Below the pieces are notes generated by a model, which was not told the origin of the DNA, did no database searches, and was given only the letters and a program-made list of their open reading frames with translations. A stretch of DNA of 64,000 nt, taken from the NCBI GenBank assembly GCA_037178975.1, contig JASJZH010000006.1, positions 6,882,001 through 6,946,000 on the forward strand. The letters are read 5' to 3'. The translations under genes were made by a program, and so were the position numbers. The DNA comes from Oscheius tipulae. Taxonomy: Eukaryota; Nematoda; Chromadorea; Rhabditida; Rhabditidae. This document shows, piece after piece, positions 22,917 to 38,600 of this stretch (its first letter is position 1; each line of letters begins with the position of its first letter).

Positions 22917-25298
22917 TTACAGTGGTACACCGAGAAGAATCTCCACCTTTTTGTCTTCTCTCTTCTTGCAGCATTGAGAGAAGGCAATGCTGTCTAGATC
23001 GAGGACACTTTTAAGCTGGGCTCGAATTTCTGGATTGTATTTGTAGAAAATAAACATCCTGATGGCAGACGAGAGCACAAACAAGTTGGTCCCGAGGTCA
23101 CTGAATGCCACATACCAGACGCTGAAGCTTCCTTCCTGAAAAACGACAAAACTTCTTCAAAAGTTTGCATGATGGACGGCACGTGGAAACGACAGAATTT
23201 TTATCCTGCCCGTGGATACACAATGATGTATGGAGTCAGCAGTCTGTCTCTCGCAACTACTTTAAGCACAAGGAGGCTTTCCGCAATGACAAATGGCCAT
23301 GTCCACGACGAATGAGCTACTGACCTCCTTTAAGACTTGTGTGTTCCACATTTCGATGGAGAACAGAATGAAGTTGACACTGTTGCAGATCAGATAAGAT
23401 GAAATTAACACAATTGTAGTCTTGATGGCATATCGAAGCTGTCTACCTTCCCTTTTCTCTTCTTGTTCGATCAGTGTCCGGATCTAAAATTGGCTTTCAA
23501 CTCAAGTTGTTCCCAATTTTGTAAGTGTCCATTCAAGCGATAGAGGAGAGTTCATAGAAATCACGACAAGAGTACGACCTTTGGACCAGAACTTTTGGTT
23601 CAAATTTTGCACAAAAATGCACGAGCCCTTTTAAAAAAGAGTGGCTCTGTGCAAGAGTGGCAGACAACAATAGAAATTACGGCGCAGAGTGCCCACCCTG
23701 TGCTCGAGACAAGGACCGAGTCCACTTCCAGCAAACTTCTTTGTGATTACCGTGCAGCGCATTATGACCAGCACCTGATGTGATCTTTAGTACATGATGG
23801 AAAGGTTAGGCGGAAGTTTGGATGGATGCTAAGACTCACGGTGTTCATCGCTTGAGGGCAACTGGATTGCCTTCGGGCGCGTTTATGCGATGACCTCAGC
23901 TTCTGGATCACGAAGAAGTTGAGAACGAAGAGCACGATGAACGAGACGAACAAGTGTAGAAACTGAGGTCGTGTTGTACAGAAGTTGATACAAATACCTG
24001 TACAACAATGTCGAACCATCGGAAAAGATCCTGGACATTTTCTGACATGTCCACCCCGGCCAAGACCTTGCTCGCAAACAGATCACAGTCAGGGATGTCA
24101 TAGACGTAGACGGCAAAGTATCCAGGTAGCCGAAGAGCAATGACGACTCCGACGATGCACAACAGAGTGACGACTTTAAACCCCCGTCTGAAAAGAGACC
24201 ATGTCTGGACCGCTTTAGGAGAGAAAATTTTCGGCTATAACTTTTACGACATCCCACAAACAAAACGTTTTATGAGCCATCATCAGGTGTGTTGCTGGCT
24301 CTCTCATGTGCACTTACTGATTGTCAGAGCTGCCCGATCCGTCAATCCATCGTAGCCTGTCCGCGGTGTTTAGAATCAACACGTAAGGAATGCTTAGCTG
24401 AACGATTCGACTGATGATCAGGAACTCAGGACTGTAATCCTTGACTAGGAGATACAGAAGCTCTGAATAATTCAATTGTTAGAGGACGCGAATCCTGTGA
24501 ATATCTTACTAATTCGCAAGTGTGTGGCCGCTGCGGGAGCTCCAAAACAACAAATAAAAAGAAAGCAGAGCATGAAATCCAGGAAGGCTAGGCATGTCTG
24601 AAGATAAAAGTAAATATCTATAAAAAGAGCAAGATAAACCTGAATCGGATTTGGTTTCTTCGCCCTGAAGAAGATGTAGAAGAGAAGCGCATTAGAGAAG
24701 CATCCGATGATGGCAATAACCGTTCCCGCTCTGTAAAAGAAAGTTCCATTTGTCAACTATTCCACTTTGTCGGCAATAAGCATTCCAAAAAGGTCTCCTT
24801 AGGATCTTTGTCTTGAATGTTAAGTATGGGATCCTCGAGGAATTATAAGAACGCGTTTGTCCTACATGAAAATTATACAATTCGCAATACTCAGGAACTT
24901 CTTATGTCTCTACGCGACGTTTAGGTCATTCAAATCCGCGGGAATTAGCGGAAAACGTCTTTGTTCAACGTTGATCTTTCCTCTCACTCATTGCAGAATG
25001 TCTGGGGTGGCTCAAAATAAACAAATTATACCAACGAGTCAAATTAATGTGGAAACTTAGGTTTTGGTAAATGTGATCAGCTGATCTTTACTCATATAAA
25101 CCACCAAAGATCCAAATTCTTAAAAAGTTTAGTTTGCTCTTGATTCTCGAAACTGAGGAGAATGGCTTTTTTGACAGCAAGTGAAGCATAAACTCACGAT
25201 AAAAAGGCGAGTCTGAGGTTGGGATCAGGGTCGATGTCACAGGCTTCGGTGTTTGTAGCGTTGAGAAAAAGTTCCTCGTCTTCCAAGAATTCCGTCAT
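22917..25298 (-). CDS. 7-transmembrane receptor, probable neuropeptide GPCR
   Basis: The start at 25298 gives an acidic extracellular N-terminus with an N-glycosylation site (FLNATNTEACD). An intron of about 450 nt follows, then TM1 (AGTVIAIIGCFSNALLFYIF), TM2 (TCLAFLDFMLCFLFICCFGA), and TM3 with LSIPYVLILNTADRLRW, a DR-containing end of TM3. TM4 is VVTLLCIVGVVIALRLPGYF, followed by a loop with YDIPDCDLF, TM5 (HLFVSFIVLFVLNFFVIQKL), TM6 (IKTTIVLISSYLICNSVNFI), and TM7 (GTNLFVLSSAIRMFIFYKYN). Two cysteines sit in the tail. The stop is at 22917-22919. It is most like nematode FMRFamide/peptide-type receptors, but I cannot name the subfamily. It is convergent with cbs-1, with only about 170 bp between the stops. 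Confidence 0.7.
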
Positions 25299-28200
25299 CT
25301 CTGGAAGAGACCATGAACAATAACACTATGAAAAACAATTAGAAGGCGAAGAAACAAATCTCACAATGCTGACGTTGAATTTCCAACTGTGTTTGTTCGT
25401 ATCAGGATTGGTCTCCGACCTCGCTTAACTTCTAACAAGAAGCAAATGTAGAATAGTTTTAGAAAAGAACGTGGTCAAGCGAATAAGGAGGAAATGGGCC
25501 AAAAATGTCAAATTTCCGCTTAAAGGAGTCTTTGGACCCAGCCGAAAAGGAACATTGTGTCTAATCACTGCTCCTCTGACCAGACTGAAGAAAACAAGAA
25601 ACACTGTAGTTGATGGATAAGAGCCATTAGATGTCAAGGGTACCGATGTGTCGGATGTAAAGCGGCTTCTACTCCCGGCTCTCTTTGAAGTTTTTGAGTC
25701 TCGTTCAGTGAAACCAGGTAGCTAAGTCATACATGACATGAAGGTGTTGGAAACTGGAAAAAGAATGAGAATAGCGCTAATGGCAAAGTTATGGGCAAAT
25801 TGCTAAACAAGAGATCAACGTGTCAGCCGAGAAAGGGAAAAAGTACGCGCAGTCGCGAAGGTAATCCTTCCTCCGCAATGATAATCGAATCCTGTCATTT
25901 ATTATCAGTAAGTCGTCCAACGGAAAAAAAAACTTTTCAGAGCACCTGCAACCAATCCGAAAACTGATGTCAAAGGTGTTCGCGGCAGTGCCCCTCTCTT
26001 CCTCTTTCCAAGACAATTAACATCAAAAAACGTAGTCGAGGATGAGGAGCAAACTCGGAAAAAGTCTGCTTTAACAATTTGAGGGGCAGTAGCACGTTAG
26101 CGCAACAAATAGGCTCGAAATGGGGAATGAGGAGGCGCTGAGGGTCCCGTAATTGCAAAGTCCAGCTGGAATAAAGAAAGCCTATAAAGCGGGTCAACAT
26201 TCGTTTTGGTGAAGTGTTACTCCAGTTGAAAAAAAACAGGCGCCCCCGTGCCAACTTCACCCAATTCCAAATTAGATTAATTAGGAGTCTCGGTAGGGGA
26301 TCGAACATAGGATCCACCTGACAATGAAAATGAAATTGAAATCGAACGAAGAAATTATAAGGCCGAAGATTTGCCTTGGTGCAGAAGCAGTAGCAAAGGA
26401 ATTCAGACAATTTGCATACCTGACAGGATTCTCGATACAGATAGCAAAAAGAGGAAAATTAGCCAGTGCCAGAGCTCGAGACTTGCGTTCAAAGAAGAAC
26501 AAGTTTGGCAGAAAATGATTTGTCTAATTCGGAGTAAAAGGGGAGGGATCTACAAAGGCTGCTTGGATCTAGAACGGGACTGGGCGGAGCTGAACGTGGG
26601 TACCGGCACGACATGAAGATAAATTTAAAGTGATATCTGTAATTATGACACGGGCGTTCGTTTTTTTGGTAACGAAAGAAGACATGCATATAAAGCACTC
26701 TGCTCCAATTAACCACGTTTCGGCAAGAAAACATTGTTCAACTGAGGTTTCAACTGCTGAAAAAAAAGGAAAACAAATGTCTAACTAAGCAAAACCATCA
26801 AGAATGTAAAAAATGAGTCTCTTTCGGATGCAATTACCAGAAAGAAAAAAACGCTGTTTGTCTAGACAGCGACGGAATTTCTAAAATTGTTTTGAATCCG
26901 CTTAAAACTTATTTCAAGGACTCGTCCCGTGCTTCTTTTAGTGCAATAACCTAAAAACATAAACATGTTAAGCCTTATTGTCCTTTCGAATTTGAACCAT
27001 GGTGGCGTGAAATTAAAATGAGAGGCTTTCCTCCTCTCTGCACATGCTTTGCAAGTGGTATGAGAGGAAGAAGATGTCTTGAAGTTACTTGCCCGGTAGT
27101 CAGGTTTCCAAGTAATGTAATTGTTCTGGGCAAATTCTCCCGTTTCGACTTTGTTGAAAACGAATGGCCTGTCTGAATGTGCATGAGAACTCTACCGAGA
27201 AATGATGCAGGACTCTCAGGTTTTCCCAAAACAAAATAAAATGACAGCAAAAAAAGAGGGATGTTCGGTTAACAGAGAATTGGAGTGTCAAACACGATTG
27301 TAAGAAAGAGGCTGTGCCAATAGAGCAGCGGATTCGCTTTTTCAACACGGACGACGCCGATTGAAAGTACACAGTCCTCGTGTTTTTGCCACCTGAAAAG
27401 AAGTAGAAACAGGAGGTATGCTAAGAATTTTTGTACTTAACGCAGTCTGTGCTAATCTGGTTTTGAGTGCACCTCTACGCTCTAATAGAAAAGGATGGGC
27501 TCCACTCGAAGCTTCGTCTCGCGGGGATATAAAAATGAAACTAGAAAGCTCGTTTGGAATCAGTTGAACACCCTTCGAGGTCAGCTGAAAATACATAGGA
27601 CATCGCAATGAAGCAGATGACAATCCTCGTTAACATGGCCCGTCAATCGGCCGAATGGCACCTCTTTTGTTGGAAAATACGCTTTTAATGGTCAAGTTCT
27701 TCGTTTAAAATGAGGGTGGCAATGAGTGCTGCTGGCAGTGGCTGTGAAGAGCATCCTCTTCTCGATGCCGCTATTAAAGGATAGAGCACAAAAATCAGAC
27801 CATCAAGGATATAAAAACTGCTGGAGGTGGTAACAAATGCATGCTTCTGTGGCGGATAAGCTTATGAAAAGCGCTTCAAGTGGGCCTCGAAAATGCCGTG
27901 TGGAACCAAGCTGTTGACCATGAGATAACTATAATGGCCGTAGGTGTAATTAAACCCGCTGTTATTGGCTCCTCCTACACTTTGACTTCCCGGATGAAAT
28001 CGGATCAGAAGTTGGCTCAAGACCGCGGCCAAAATTTAGGCGGCAGAAAATTTCAGCCGTACTTTTTTTACAGCCTTTTGTGAACGTCATAGAGTCTTTT
28101 ATGCTCATGTTATCGACAGAAGATTTGCGGCTGTAGCAAGCCTAAAAGCTCTCACAGAAGAGTAGCATAATTAAAAAATACTTCTGATCCAGGGGACTAG

Positions 28201-28928
28201 AATCGAACAAGAAAAACAGGTAGTTTTTTGCTTATTCACCTTTTGGACTCGTACTCGGTCCGATGTGGCTTGTTGGCCACGCGTCTTCAAAATTTTCAGA
28301 TTTTGTCAAGTGCTGAATTTACCATTGTAATAGTTACCGCAATCTTGAAGTGTAAAGTAGTAAAATTACCAAAGCTTTATGAACTCTGCAATTTACAAAA
28401 GATAGAAACCATATATCATAATGTCACTCTATGGAATGCAAGCGAAACTGACACACCAACCTATGGGGGCACAACCACCGTCTTTTGAGAGATTCCCTAC
28501 TATTATGCAGATGCTAAAAGCTCAATACATTAGACAAACATAATCTCTGACAATAAATTAAGTGAATTAAGTGTGTTTTGCGCAAATTATTGCATATAAC
28601 AAACGAATGATCCTTTGGCACCGTGGAGTGGCAAATAGAAGGACAGAGAATAAGTTAGGAAATAAATAAATTGGAATGGAGTTAGGAAAATAATAAGATT
28701 GTAACTAGTCAAGAGAGACATGGGCTTATACTCAAACGGGAGACAAAGAAAGCATGGCAATGATGTCGCCAAAGCAAACATGCATCTCCATCCTTCTAGG
28801 CTCTCCCTCTTTCTTTTTTCTTGCTTGGAATTATGCAAAGGTAAATGACTAGGAGTTCAAATCACAAGTTACGTCAGTAGTTTTGATTTTTGTGATGGGA
28901 AAGTGGAAACTTGAGAAGACGGCCCAGG
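25299..28928. other. Gene-poor 3.6-kb interval
   Basis: AT-rich. The 146-codon minus-strand frame at 25970-26410 and several 60-90-codon frames have no domain, no signal peptide and no convincing splice partners. A weak two-exon candidate lies at about 27265-27646 (minus). I see no tRNA, although short B-box-like strings (GATCGAAC) occur near 26300 and 28200. Confidence 0.5.
27265..27646 (-). CDS. Candidate small two-exon gene, unknown
   Basis: The upstream exon frame encodes GVQLIPNELSSFIFISPRDE and GAHPFLLERRGALKTRLAQT. A GTTAAGT donor and a TTTTCAG acceptor flank a 48-nt intron. The next exon continues with WQKHEDCVLSIGVVRVEKAN and stops after VFDTPILC. The start is unclear. An ATG near 27635 would give a signal-like sequence (MLTRIVICFIAMSYVFS) but in another frame from the main exon. 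The clean splice with an open frame on both sides is the only support. I do not recognise a family, and it may be chance or a decayed gene. Confidence 0.22.
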
Positions 28929-31074
<2,146 letters not shown>

Positions 31075-32326
31075 GGCGGTCTGTGAGTGACACTGCAAGT
31101 AGTCATCAGTTTTTACATTAAAAAATGGAAAACAGTCTAAACAAGACGAATGTAGCGAACGGCATAGGATAGTTTATCATTTTAAGCAGAAGCAAGTGTC
31201 ATCAATAAGAGTTGTAAAAGAGGAATAGTTGTTATTTGCTTGCAAATTACTCTCGAATTCAGATCAACCGTTTTTCAAAGGCCGTATTTTCTGGGAGAAT
31301 TCTAAGAAGCTATCGGATGAATTGACTTCGCTTTATTGACAATCAGGGAGATAGACCGCGTCGCGGCTGCCGTGCGAGCGGTCGTCCAGACAGCTGACGA
31401 ATATCGCTCTCTGTCTCATTTGTGGTCTTAGTTTTTCGGTAATCCTTTCTCTTTTCTTTCTCTAAAAATGCACTTTATCTGCGGAGAACATCTTGCTAAC
31501 AATCTAGAAACGTTTTACTACTTGAGATAGACCCAAATTTCGGGAAAACCGTCTCTGTCTGCTTCTTCCTCGATTTCCGGTTCTATTATCTTGCCATTCC
31601 TGTTTTAGGCAACTAGCATATGCAAAAAAGCAATGCTTTCAGAGTTACCCAATCAAAAATCGATACATATGATCATACTTTTCCGCGACGCATTTTCCAG
31701 TCGTCTAACAGCCTAGTTGGCTTCGTTCGGCAGCTTCCCCTCGTTTTGACGTCTCTCTAAGCTTAGCGGTATTTAATGAGGGCACTAAATCTGGTCTTCC
31801 ATTTGGACGGCTTTTTGCATCTATAAGCTTGGGGCAACATGTGTCGAAACTTTGAGGGAACTGATTCATTGTTCCATTTTGGAGCCATGTAGACAGATGG
31901 CAGTGTTTGCTCATCACATTTTGCTTTGTTCTGCTTATTTTCGATTGAAGTCTACACAAATAATTGATTCTGCTACTTTTGGGTTAGGATATTCATTACT
32001 TCTAGTTTGCTTCAGCCTTATGTCGCATACACATTGATGCAATACGCCTCTCACCGCATTATCCACCCCACACTCTCTGACGTTCGCCTCTTCCTTCTCT
32101 CCATCCCGTATTATGCTAAAATTCATACGGTGTTTGATTTTCTCAGAAATTGTTCTCTCCCACTGCTGCCTTCTACTTCACCTCACATTCTGACATTTTC
32201 AAAGTATCGCCGTCCAGCCTTTATGTACTGGCACGTAGATTCACGCTTATTGATAGCACCACTCTTTTTTTACGTCATTTCACGTAGTTCCATTTTCGTC
32301 TAAATACAATACTACGTCTTCCAGAG
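31075..32326. other. Divergent promoter region of AP-2 mu and lst-2
   Basis: 1.25 kb with no convincing gene. Frames of 60-98 codons on both strands have no recognisable content. The downstream end TACGTCTTCCAG just before ATG 32327 is a candidate acceptor for lst-2. Confidence 0.5.
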
Positions 32327-34655
32327 ATGCTCTCTCTCAGAAAATTTATGAACAAGCCGAGGCCGGATGATTGGGCCCCGCTAGCCAAATTCTACTATGC
32401 AGATGAAGCCCTCAGCGACATTGGTAAGTCCATTGTATCTTTTTTGGGAGGGCTTCTATCTGAAACTCTTTGCCGCCGATCCGCGGAACTGTGTTTGTTT
32501 TTCGCTATTTTCGGACAGTGCGATCATGTCCATATTGCTCTTCAGTCTGCACGAGTACAAAACCTGATCGATTGAATAAGTACCAGTTCAAAAATTTCTG
32601 TTTCAGCTGCTGAGTTGGATTCATTTGACGGTAGACGGGATCCAGAACGGTGCAACAGCTTGGTCAACAAACTACGGGTAGCTCAAGATCGGGTTCTCCA
32701 CATCATCGGTGAGTGACCACCCGGCTCTTCAGACTAAACTAATTCATTTCTAGGAGAGATGCTCTGCACGCTGTTTCCTCGAGAGTCTGATCGTGCTTGT
32801 CGCGACTTCCGTGTCAAGTTTCCTGACGAAATCGTTCACGACAATCTGCCAGGCCAGCTGTGGTTCGGAGCCGAGGTAAGCAGTTCCTCAAAGTTTAGTT
32901 CATGTAGGCGGTTGTTTTCAGTGTTTGGCAGCCGGCTCTAACATCATCGACCATGAGCAAGAGTCCGAAGAAATTCGTCCTTTAGCCAAGGAACTTACTC
33001 GTCATTTAGACGGACTCCGTGATTTGCTAAAGGTCAGCCGATAGCTTTTGTCCTTTTAAACGGTACAATGTTACAGGATCAATCCTTGCGAGATCCGACC
33101 ATGTATACAGAATCCATAAAACACAGCCTTTTGAAGTTTGATCGCCTCTTTGCCCGATTTGAATTCGAGTAAGTTCAAATGATCTATCTTTTTCAAGCCC
33201 TTGGTTAAGATACGTGTCCGCTATGGTACCGGTGAAAACTGTTAAAGAACATGATGCCCAGCTTGATGTTGCAGTTCTTTTCTCAGAAGTTTTGGAAAAG
33301 GCCCTGAAACTTGACCTGATCACTCAGGATCAGATTGACTACTGCGACCCAATGGTCATGATTGCTGTGCCTCGTTTGAGTATCGTTTGGTAGGCCATTC
33401 TTATTAACACTTTTACAATTATCTTTCAGGGGCTTGCTTTTCTTTCCTGAGGGAGCTCTAAGTGTGGATGGAACACCCGAGAACTTGTCTGAGATGTTCC
33501 GTCCCTTCTTCAACCTCCTAATCAAGATCAGGAATTTGCTTCGGATCTTAACTCCAAGCGAGCTGAACAAGGTAGAAAACGTCTTGTGTTCCGGAGAAGA
33601 GGAGGCGACGCAGGAAGTGAACCAAAAACTGACGATGTCGGCGTTCAAGCAGAACCTGACTGAAAAGACGGAACTCTATCAGTTCCCTGCTGAAAGCACG
33701 CTTTTGAAAACTGAAGCTGAGAGGAAAAAAGACGAAGAAGTTGCCAGGAAGATCACCTACCCTCATTATCCGGACGGCTACCAGTTCGACCGTACGGATG
33801 GAGCAGACTTTGAACTCCGTGCCAAATTTAGATCTTCAGCCGACTTGATTCATAGGTCTGTTTGTGCTGGAAGACTTCTTCTGAAATTGAATTTTGAGGT
33901 TGTTTGTCTGCGTGGCTGGGGTAGCCGATCAATTGCAAACCAATTACTCTAGTGAAGTTCGAAAAGTACTGAAACTCATTCTTCAACCCACAGAGGTCAT
34001 TCCAATTTATGAGGTAGAGTGACTATCAATTGAAAAACAATTTTCAGTTACAGGTTAGCGGTCAGACAGCGGCTGTTGCCGAAAATGAAGAAGAGACTGG
34101 AGTTGAAGCGCAAGAATCACTACCACTTCCTGCCTTTGTCGGGGTCCGCTGGATTCCTGATGAGGATTGTGATCAGTGCACTGACTGCTACTTGCCCTTC
34201 AATGTGGTTCGTAGGCGGCATCATTGTCGTAACTGTGGCAGAATCTTCTGTGGAAAGTGTAGTGCAAACAGCATCAGGATTCCGGAGTTGGGATATGATA
34301 GCAAGGTAAGACACTACATCTTTTTGTTGTTTCAAAACGGCTTATCAACATTATGAGAACTTGTCTGAATGTTTCTTTGCTCTATTCCGAAAGAATTCTA
34401 GTTCATTACACTTTTATGCGCTGTGTCACCACAACGAAATGCACGCTATAAAAACTTTGGAAAACTAACAGCTATATCAAACCATACATAGGCCAGGGTT
34501 TTGCCACTTCTGCTAGTAATCTTCTTTTTCAGGTTCGAGTCTGTAACCTCTGCTATCTCCACAAGATTAATCCATTCGGCAACTGTCTTCCCGGTCAACC
34601 GACTAATACTCCGGCGAATCCGAGAGCCAACCCGACACCAGCCCCCTCCAATTAG
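32327..34655 (+). CDS. lst-2: FYVE-domain protein LST-2 (ZFYVE28 family)
   Basis: The start at 32327 gives [20 protein letters not shown], then the conserved LST2 N-terminal block. That block includes [70 protein letters not shown] and [16 protein letters not shown]. Further on, [20 protein letters not shown] is restored by a 44-nt intron at about 33856. The C-terminus is a FYVE zinc finger ([36 protein letters not shown]), which binds PI3P on endosomes. C. elegans LST-2 is a negative regulator of EGFR/LET-23 signalling. The middle disordered region is much shorter than in the human protein. The last intron (about 34305-34531) is unusually long for this locus. Confidence 0.94.
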
Positions 34656-35607
34656 TTCACTTTTTTTCCCACATTCTTAACGTGTATTCTTCATATCGAC
34701 ATGCGCAAGTTGTATATGACAGCTCAGAATATTTAGCCTTTCACCGGCAATTGTGGCTATGTTCCACACACAGGGTTTCTACTACTTTATCTGTGATTAT
34801 TTCGACCTAGAAACGAAACCTTTAGTTTGTACAATAGTTGCATTTTTCACAACAACTTCTTCACTTTTGAATACTTCCTCCTCATCTATCACGTTCAAAA
34901 ATGTCCCTCTATGTGTATTGACGAGTCCCCACCCCTTCTTGTATGATTGGTTGTCTTCTATCCCGGTTTGGAGAATCAAATCACTCGTATCATTCTCATA
35001 CGGTAATCCCTTGTGATCACTTTTTCCTGTGTATATACCCGACTTCATCATAGCACAATAAATTTTTCTTTTTCAAACCTTATGTCAAGTAAGATCCGAG
35101 GAATCCGATCGTCAAACTTTCGGTAAGTTATGACCCGATCAACCTGCAGGCCTTGTCATGTGCTTTCGGGTGTAAACAGGGTTCGAAACACGGAAGATAA
35201 ATCTTTCACACTTTTATTTTTACACGTCAAAACAATTGACAACAACAAAAAGTGGTGGGCGAGCGAGCAAGCTGAAGAGGCAGATAATTTTTTGTGTAGA
35301 TTAGAAAGTGACTTTTAAGGCAAAACCAGGACGCACAATTAGAAAATCCTACCCAGAGAAAGAAACGGATTGACAAATCTCACCATATGAAAAATTCTTA
35401 GCTACAAAATATGATATGGACATGAGGTGTAAATTGGTGGCAACGGTAAGTTGGAACATCAGTGATAACTAAACGAGTGGAAATCACAGTATTCTTAGCG
35501 GACGAGAAAGATTTGAAAAAAAATTACCAGTTTGACACAAACACATCATATGTTTCTACAGCTACTAAATGGAACTAAAAGGTGGTACTTACAAATGTAC
35601 AAAAGAT
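34656..35607. other. Convergent 3' region of lst-2 and atg-11
   Basis: It holds the lst-2 3' UTR with AATAAA at 35057-35062. The remainder to the atg-11 stop is AT-rich without a recognisable gene. Confidence 0.5.
35057..35062 (+). terminator. Poly(A) signal AATAAA (lst-2)
   Basis: A canonical hexamer followed by a T-rich stretch, about 400 nt past the stop. Confidence 0.6.
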
Positions 35608-38600
35608 TTAGACAGGGTCTGTATCACGAGCCATGCGAACTTCAATTGGTACGGTGTCGACATCTACACGGTAGACGCGTGTATCGATAGGAAGGTTGTA
35701 CCTGAGTGAAGATTGAAAATTGTTCAAAGAAAGGTTCCTACCTATTAGCGGGCTTTCGAATCATGCAAAGATCGAGATGCAGAACGCGACCGAAGATCCA
35801 GTTCCGGCGCGCACCTTCGGCCATAGAGAGGCCTAGACGTCGTACACTTGACTCTTTCACGAAATGGAGGTAGGAAGAGGAACTGAAAACAATGAATGAG
35901 CAAAATATTAGTGGGACATAAGTTGAGCTAATGATACCGTACTATTTCGGTCGCGACTGCCAAGTCTCCAGCCCGCTTTTACTTTTCTAATAAGACTTGT
36001 TGCGACAACAGGCACCGTTTTTTGCCAACTACGGTAATTTCTGATGTAGGCAAAATCATAAATGAGACCGGTCATACCTGAAGAGCATGTAGGCATTGTG
36101 TCTGTCCGACCAGACAACCAGAACTGTCGATCCTTCACCAATATCTTGCACAGCTACCATCAGTTCCATTGCTTTCAGATGGATCCTCGTCTGGACCGCG
36201 CATTCGGCAGTGTTGTCGTCGATTTGGTGACTTTCGGATGTGGCTTTGCTACAAAACTTTTAATAGGAATAAGAAACGTAGATCTCACTTTTCCTCTGTA
36301 GGTGTTTGAAGTTGGAATGTGCTCTGTGCCATCTCCGGATATTGGCTTTCCATCATTTGTGGAGGACTAGGTCCGTACGTGGAGAACATCAAATTTTCAG
36401 GCAGACTTTGCGGTTTTGGTGGTTCATACTGCTCAGTTTGAACAGCGACGCTTCTACCAAGAAAATGAACGACCGTTTTGGCTTCTTGCTCGGCTTCTTC
36501 AAGTTTCTGCTTAATCTCTTCGTCGATCTTGCTCGCAACTGTAAATCCATTCTCAACATGCTTCTCAACCTCTTCCTTGAGCAGATCTCTCTCCATCACG
36601 AGGAATTTTGTGTAGATGTTCTGTACAACAAGTATACCAAGGAAAAGAAGTTGTTTACGTATTTCTGATTCACAGTCTTCAGCTCGTAATCAAACTCTTT
36701 CTTGTTTCGATTGATGGCCTCTTCTCTTTGCTGCTTAAGTCCATTGGTAATCAAGTCAGTCTTGTTCTATAAATGTTATTGTGTGTTTGCATTAACGGCA
36801 TTACTTTGAACTCCTTCTCCAAGTCAATTCTGAGCTCCGAAGCGACATGCTTTCTATAGCTCTCTGATTCAGGATCAGATCGTAGATGTTCGATTTCCGC
36901 GTTTTTCTTCTCCATGTCCTTCTTCATGCTTCGGATTTCTGCTTCCTTCTGCTCAATCACTGACTCGTTCTCTCGGCGAAGTTTTTCGTCTTGGAGCTCG
37001 TACTCAATTGTCAAGCGTTTGAAGATTTCCCTCTCTGCCTCCTTCACCTTTTTCTCAAACTCTTTAGCTTCTTCTTCGAGTCTAAAGCAAACTTTGCTGA
37101 GACGGTATAAAAAAACCTACATCTCGACGCGTTCTTGTGCTTGTTTCAAGTCCTCATTCTTCGTCTCAGCAGCCGTCTTGATAGTTTGCAGCTCTTCTTC
37201 GATAATGGTTAGGGCGTTTGTTTTTGTCTCGAGCTCGGCTTGAAGTTTCTAAAGAGACATTGATTTGAAAATAGTGTCTTTGACTTACCGCGATGAGGTC
37301 ATCCTTCTCCTTAATCTGAGTCTCGTAGCGCTTCTCCGTCTCTTTCAGACGACATTCTTTCATCCTCTCTGCATAGTTTTTCACCGACGCAAAATCGGTT
37401 ATGAAATCGTCTTTGCTGTTGTTCAGCTCAGCTCGAACATCCAACAGACCCTACCAGGTATCAATAAGAAAGAGATACGAAAACCTTACCTTTGAAATGT
37501 GCGCAACTTCTTGAAGAACAGCTTTCAGAGCCTCCATTGATTGCTGAGAGCGAGTGTTCAAATCGTCCAATTGGAATTGTTGTAGCTGGAAAAAGGGACG
37601 TTGTAAACACTCAGTAAACTATGACTAACACTTGAACCGTCATCTCTTAATTCCCCACTGCTTTCATTCTCCTGTTGATTGAAATGACCGTCTGGTGTGC
37701 TAAATTGGCTAGACTTCTCCGACACTTCTCTTCCTGCAGCATGCGCGATCGGGATATCAATCGGAGCTGATTTCCCAAGTACGCTCCCAGGTATTTCTTC
37801 TTGCTCGGCCTTAAAGATTATCTTTAGACGATAGGTAAGTATGACTTACAAGCATGGAAAGCTGGTTCAGTGAAGGAGCTACTGGAATGTTCATGCTGGT
37901 AGCTGATCCTGTCCTGGATGGTGGAGATGTCCCCAATGGAATGGCAGGCTGGATCGATGGACTGTTGTCGAAAGTCTCGAGGCCTCTGAGTTTTGCAATT
38001 GCTCATTTTTTAAAGATCTTGTACCCTAGCCAAGTTGTGCTTGGAAAGTTCTTGTTCATTGTGGCTATGTTCATGGTGGAATCGGCGGTGAAAAAGCTCT
38101 CTTCCCTTCTCATTGTAGGAGCACTTGGAGAAATCAGGGACACAGATGCATCTCTGCAAAAAGTTCTCTGTGTTTCATTCCAAGTACATTTTGCACCTGA
38201 CACATAGCCTCGAGTACACTTGCGGAAAAGTGACCTTTAGGAATGTCTCTAAATCCTTCACTCCCTCTCGCAGCTGATGGATATAGTCAGCTGACACGGG
38301 AGGTAGTTCCTCATCATACTTGGCCAAAGTTTTGATAAAGAACTCTGGGAACTTGTCGAAGATTCCTAGAAAAACGGGGTTAGAACTGAGTGTAAACTGA
38401 GCTACCTGGAAACAGGACACGTAGAAAGTGACCCTCTAGTTTGTTGGTAATCTGACTACGAGTCTCGTCTTCGGTCTTGGCAAAAGCGGTGCATCTGTCT
38501 ACGTGTTGTTTGTGCCAAGAATAAAACTCTTTTTGTAGAGCAGTTCTTCTGACAACCTCGCACACAGCTGTGACGAATAAAATCGGAGTTTCCTAAAGAC

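Noticed and set aside
26290-26310. tRNA B-box-like string (GATCGAAC) near 26300 and again near 28200
   Set aside because: I could not find a matching A box, acceptor stem or cloverleaf around either site.
25970-26410. 146-codon minus-strand open frame
   Set aside because: No domain, no signal peptide, no splice partner. Composition (Phe/Leu/Arg-rich) looks like chance translation of AT-rich sequence.
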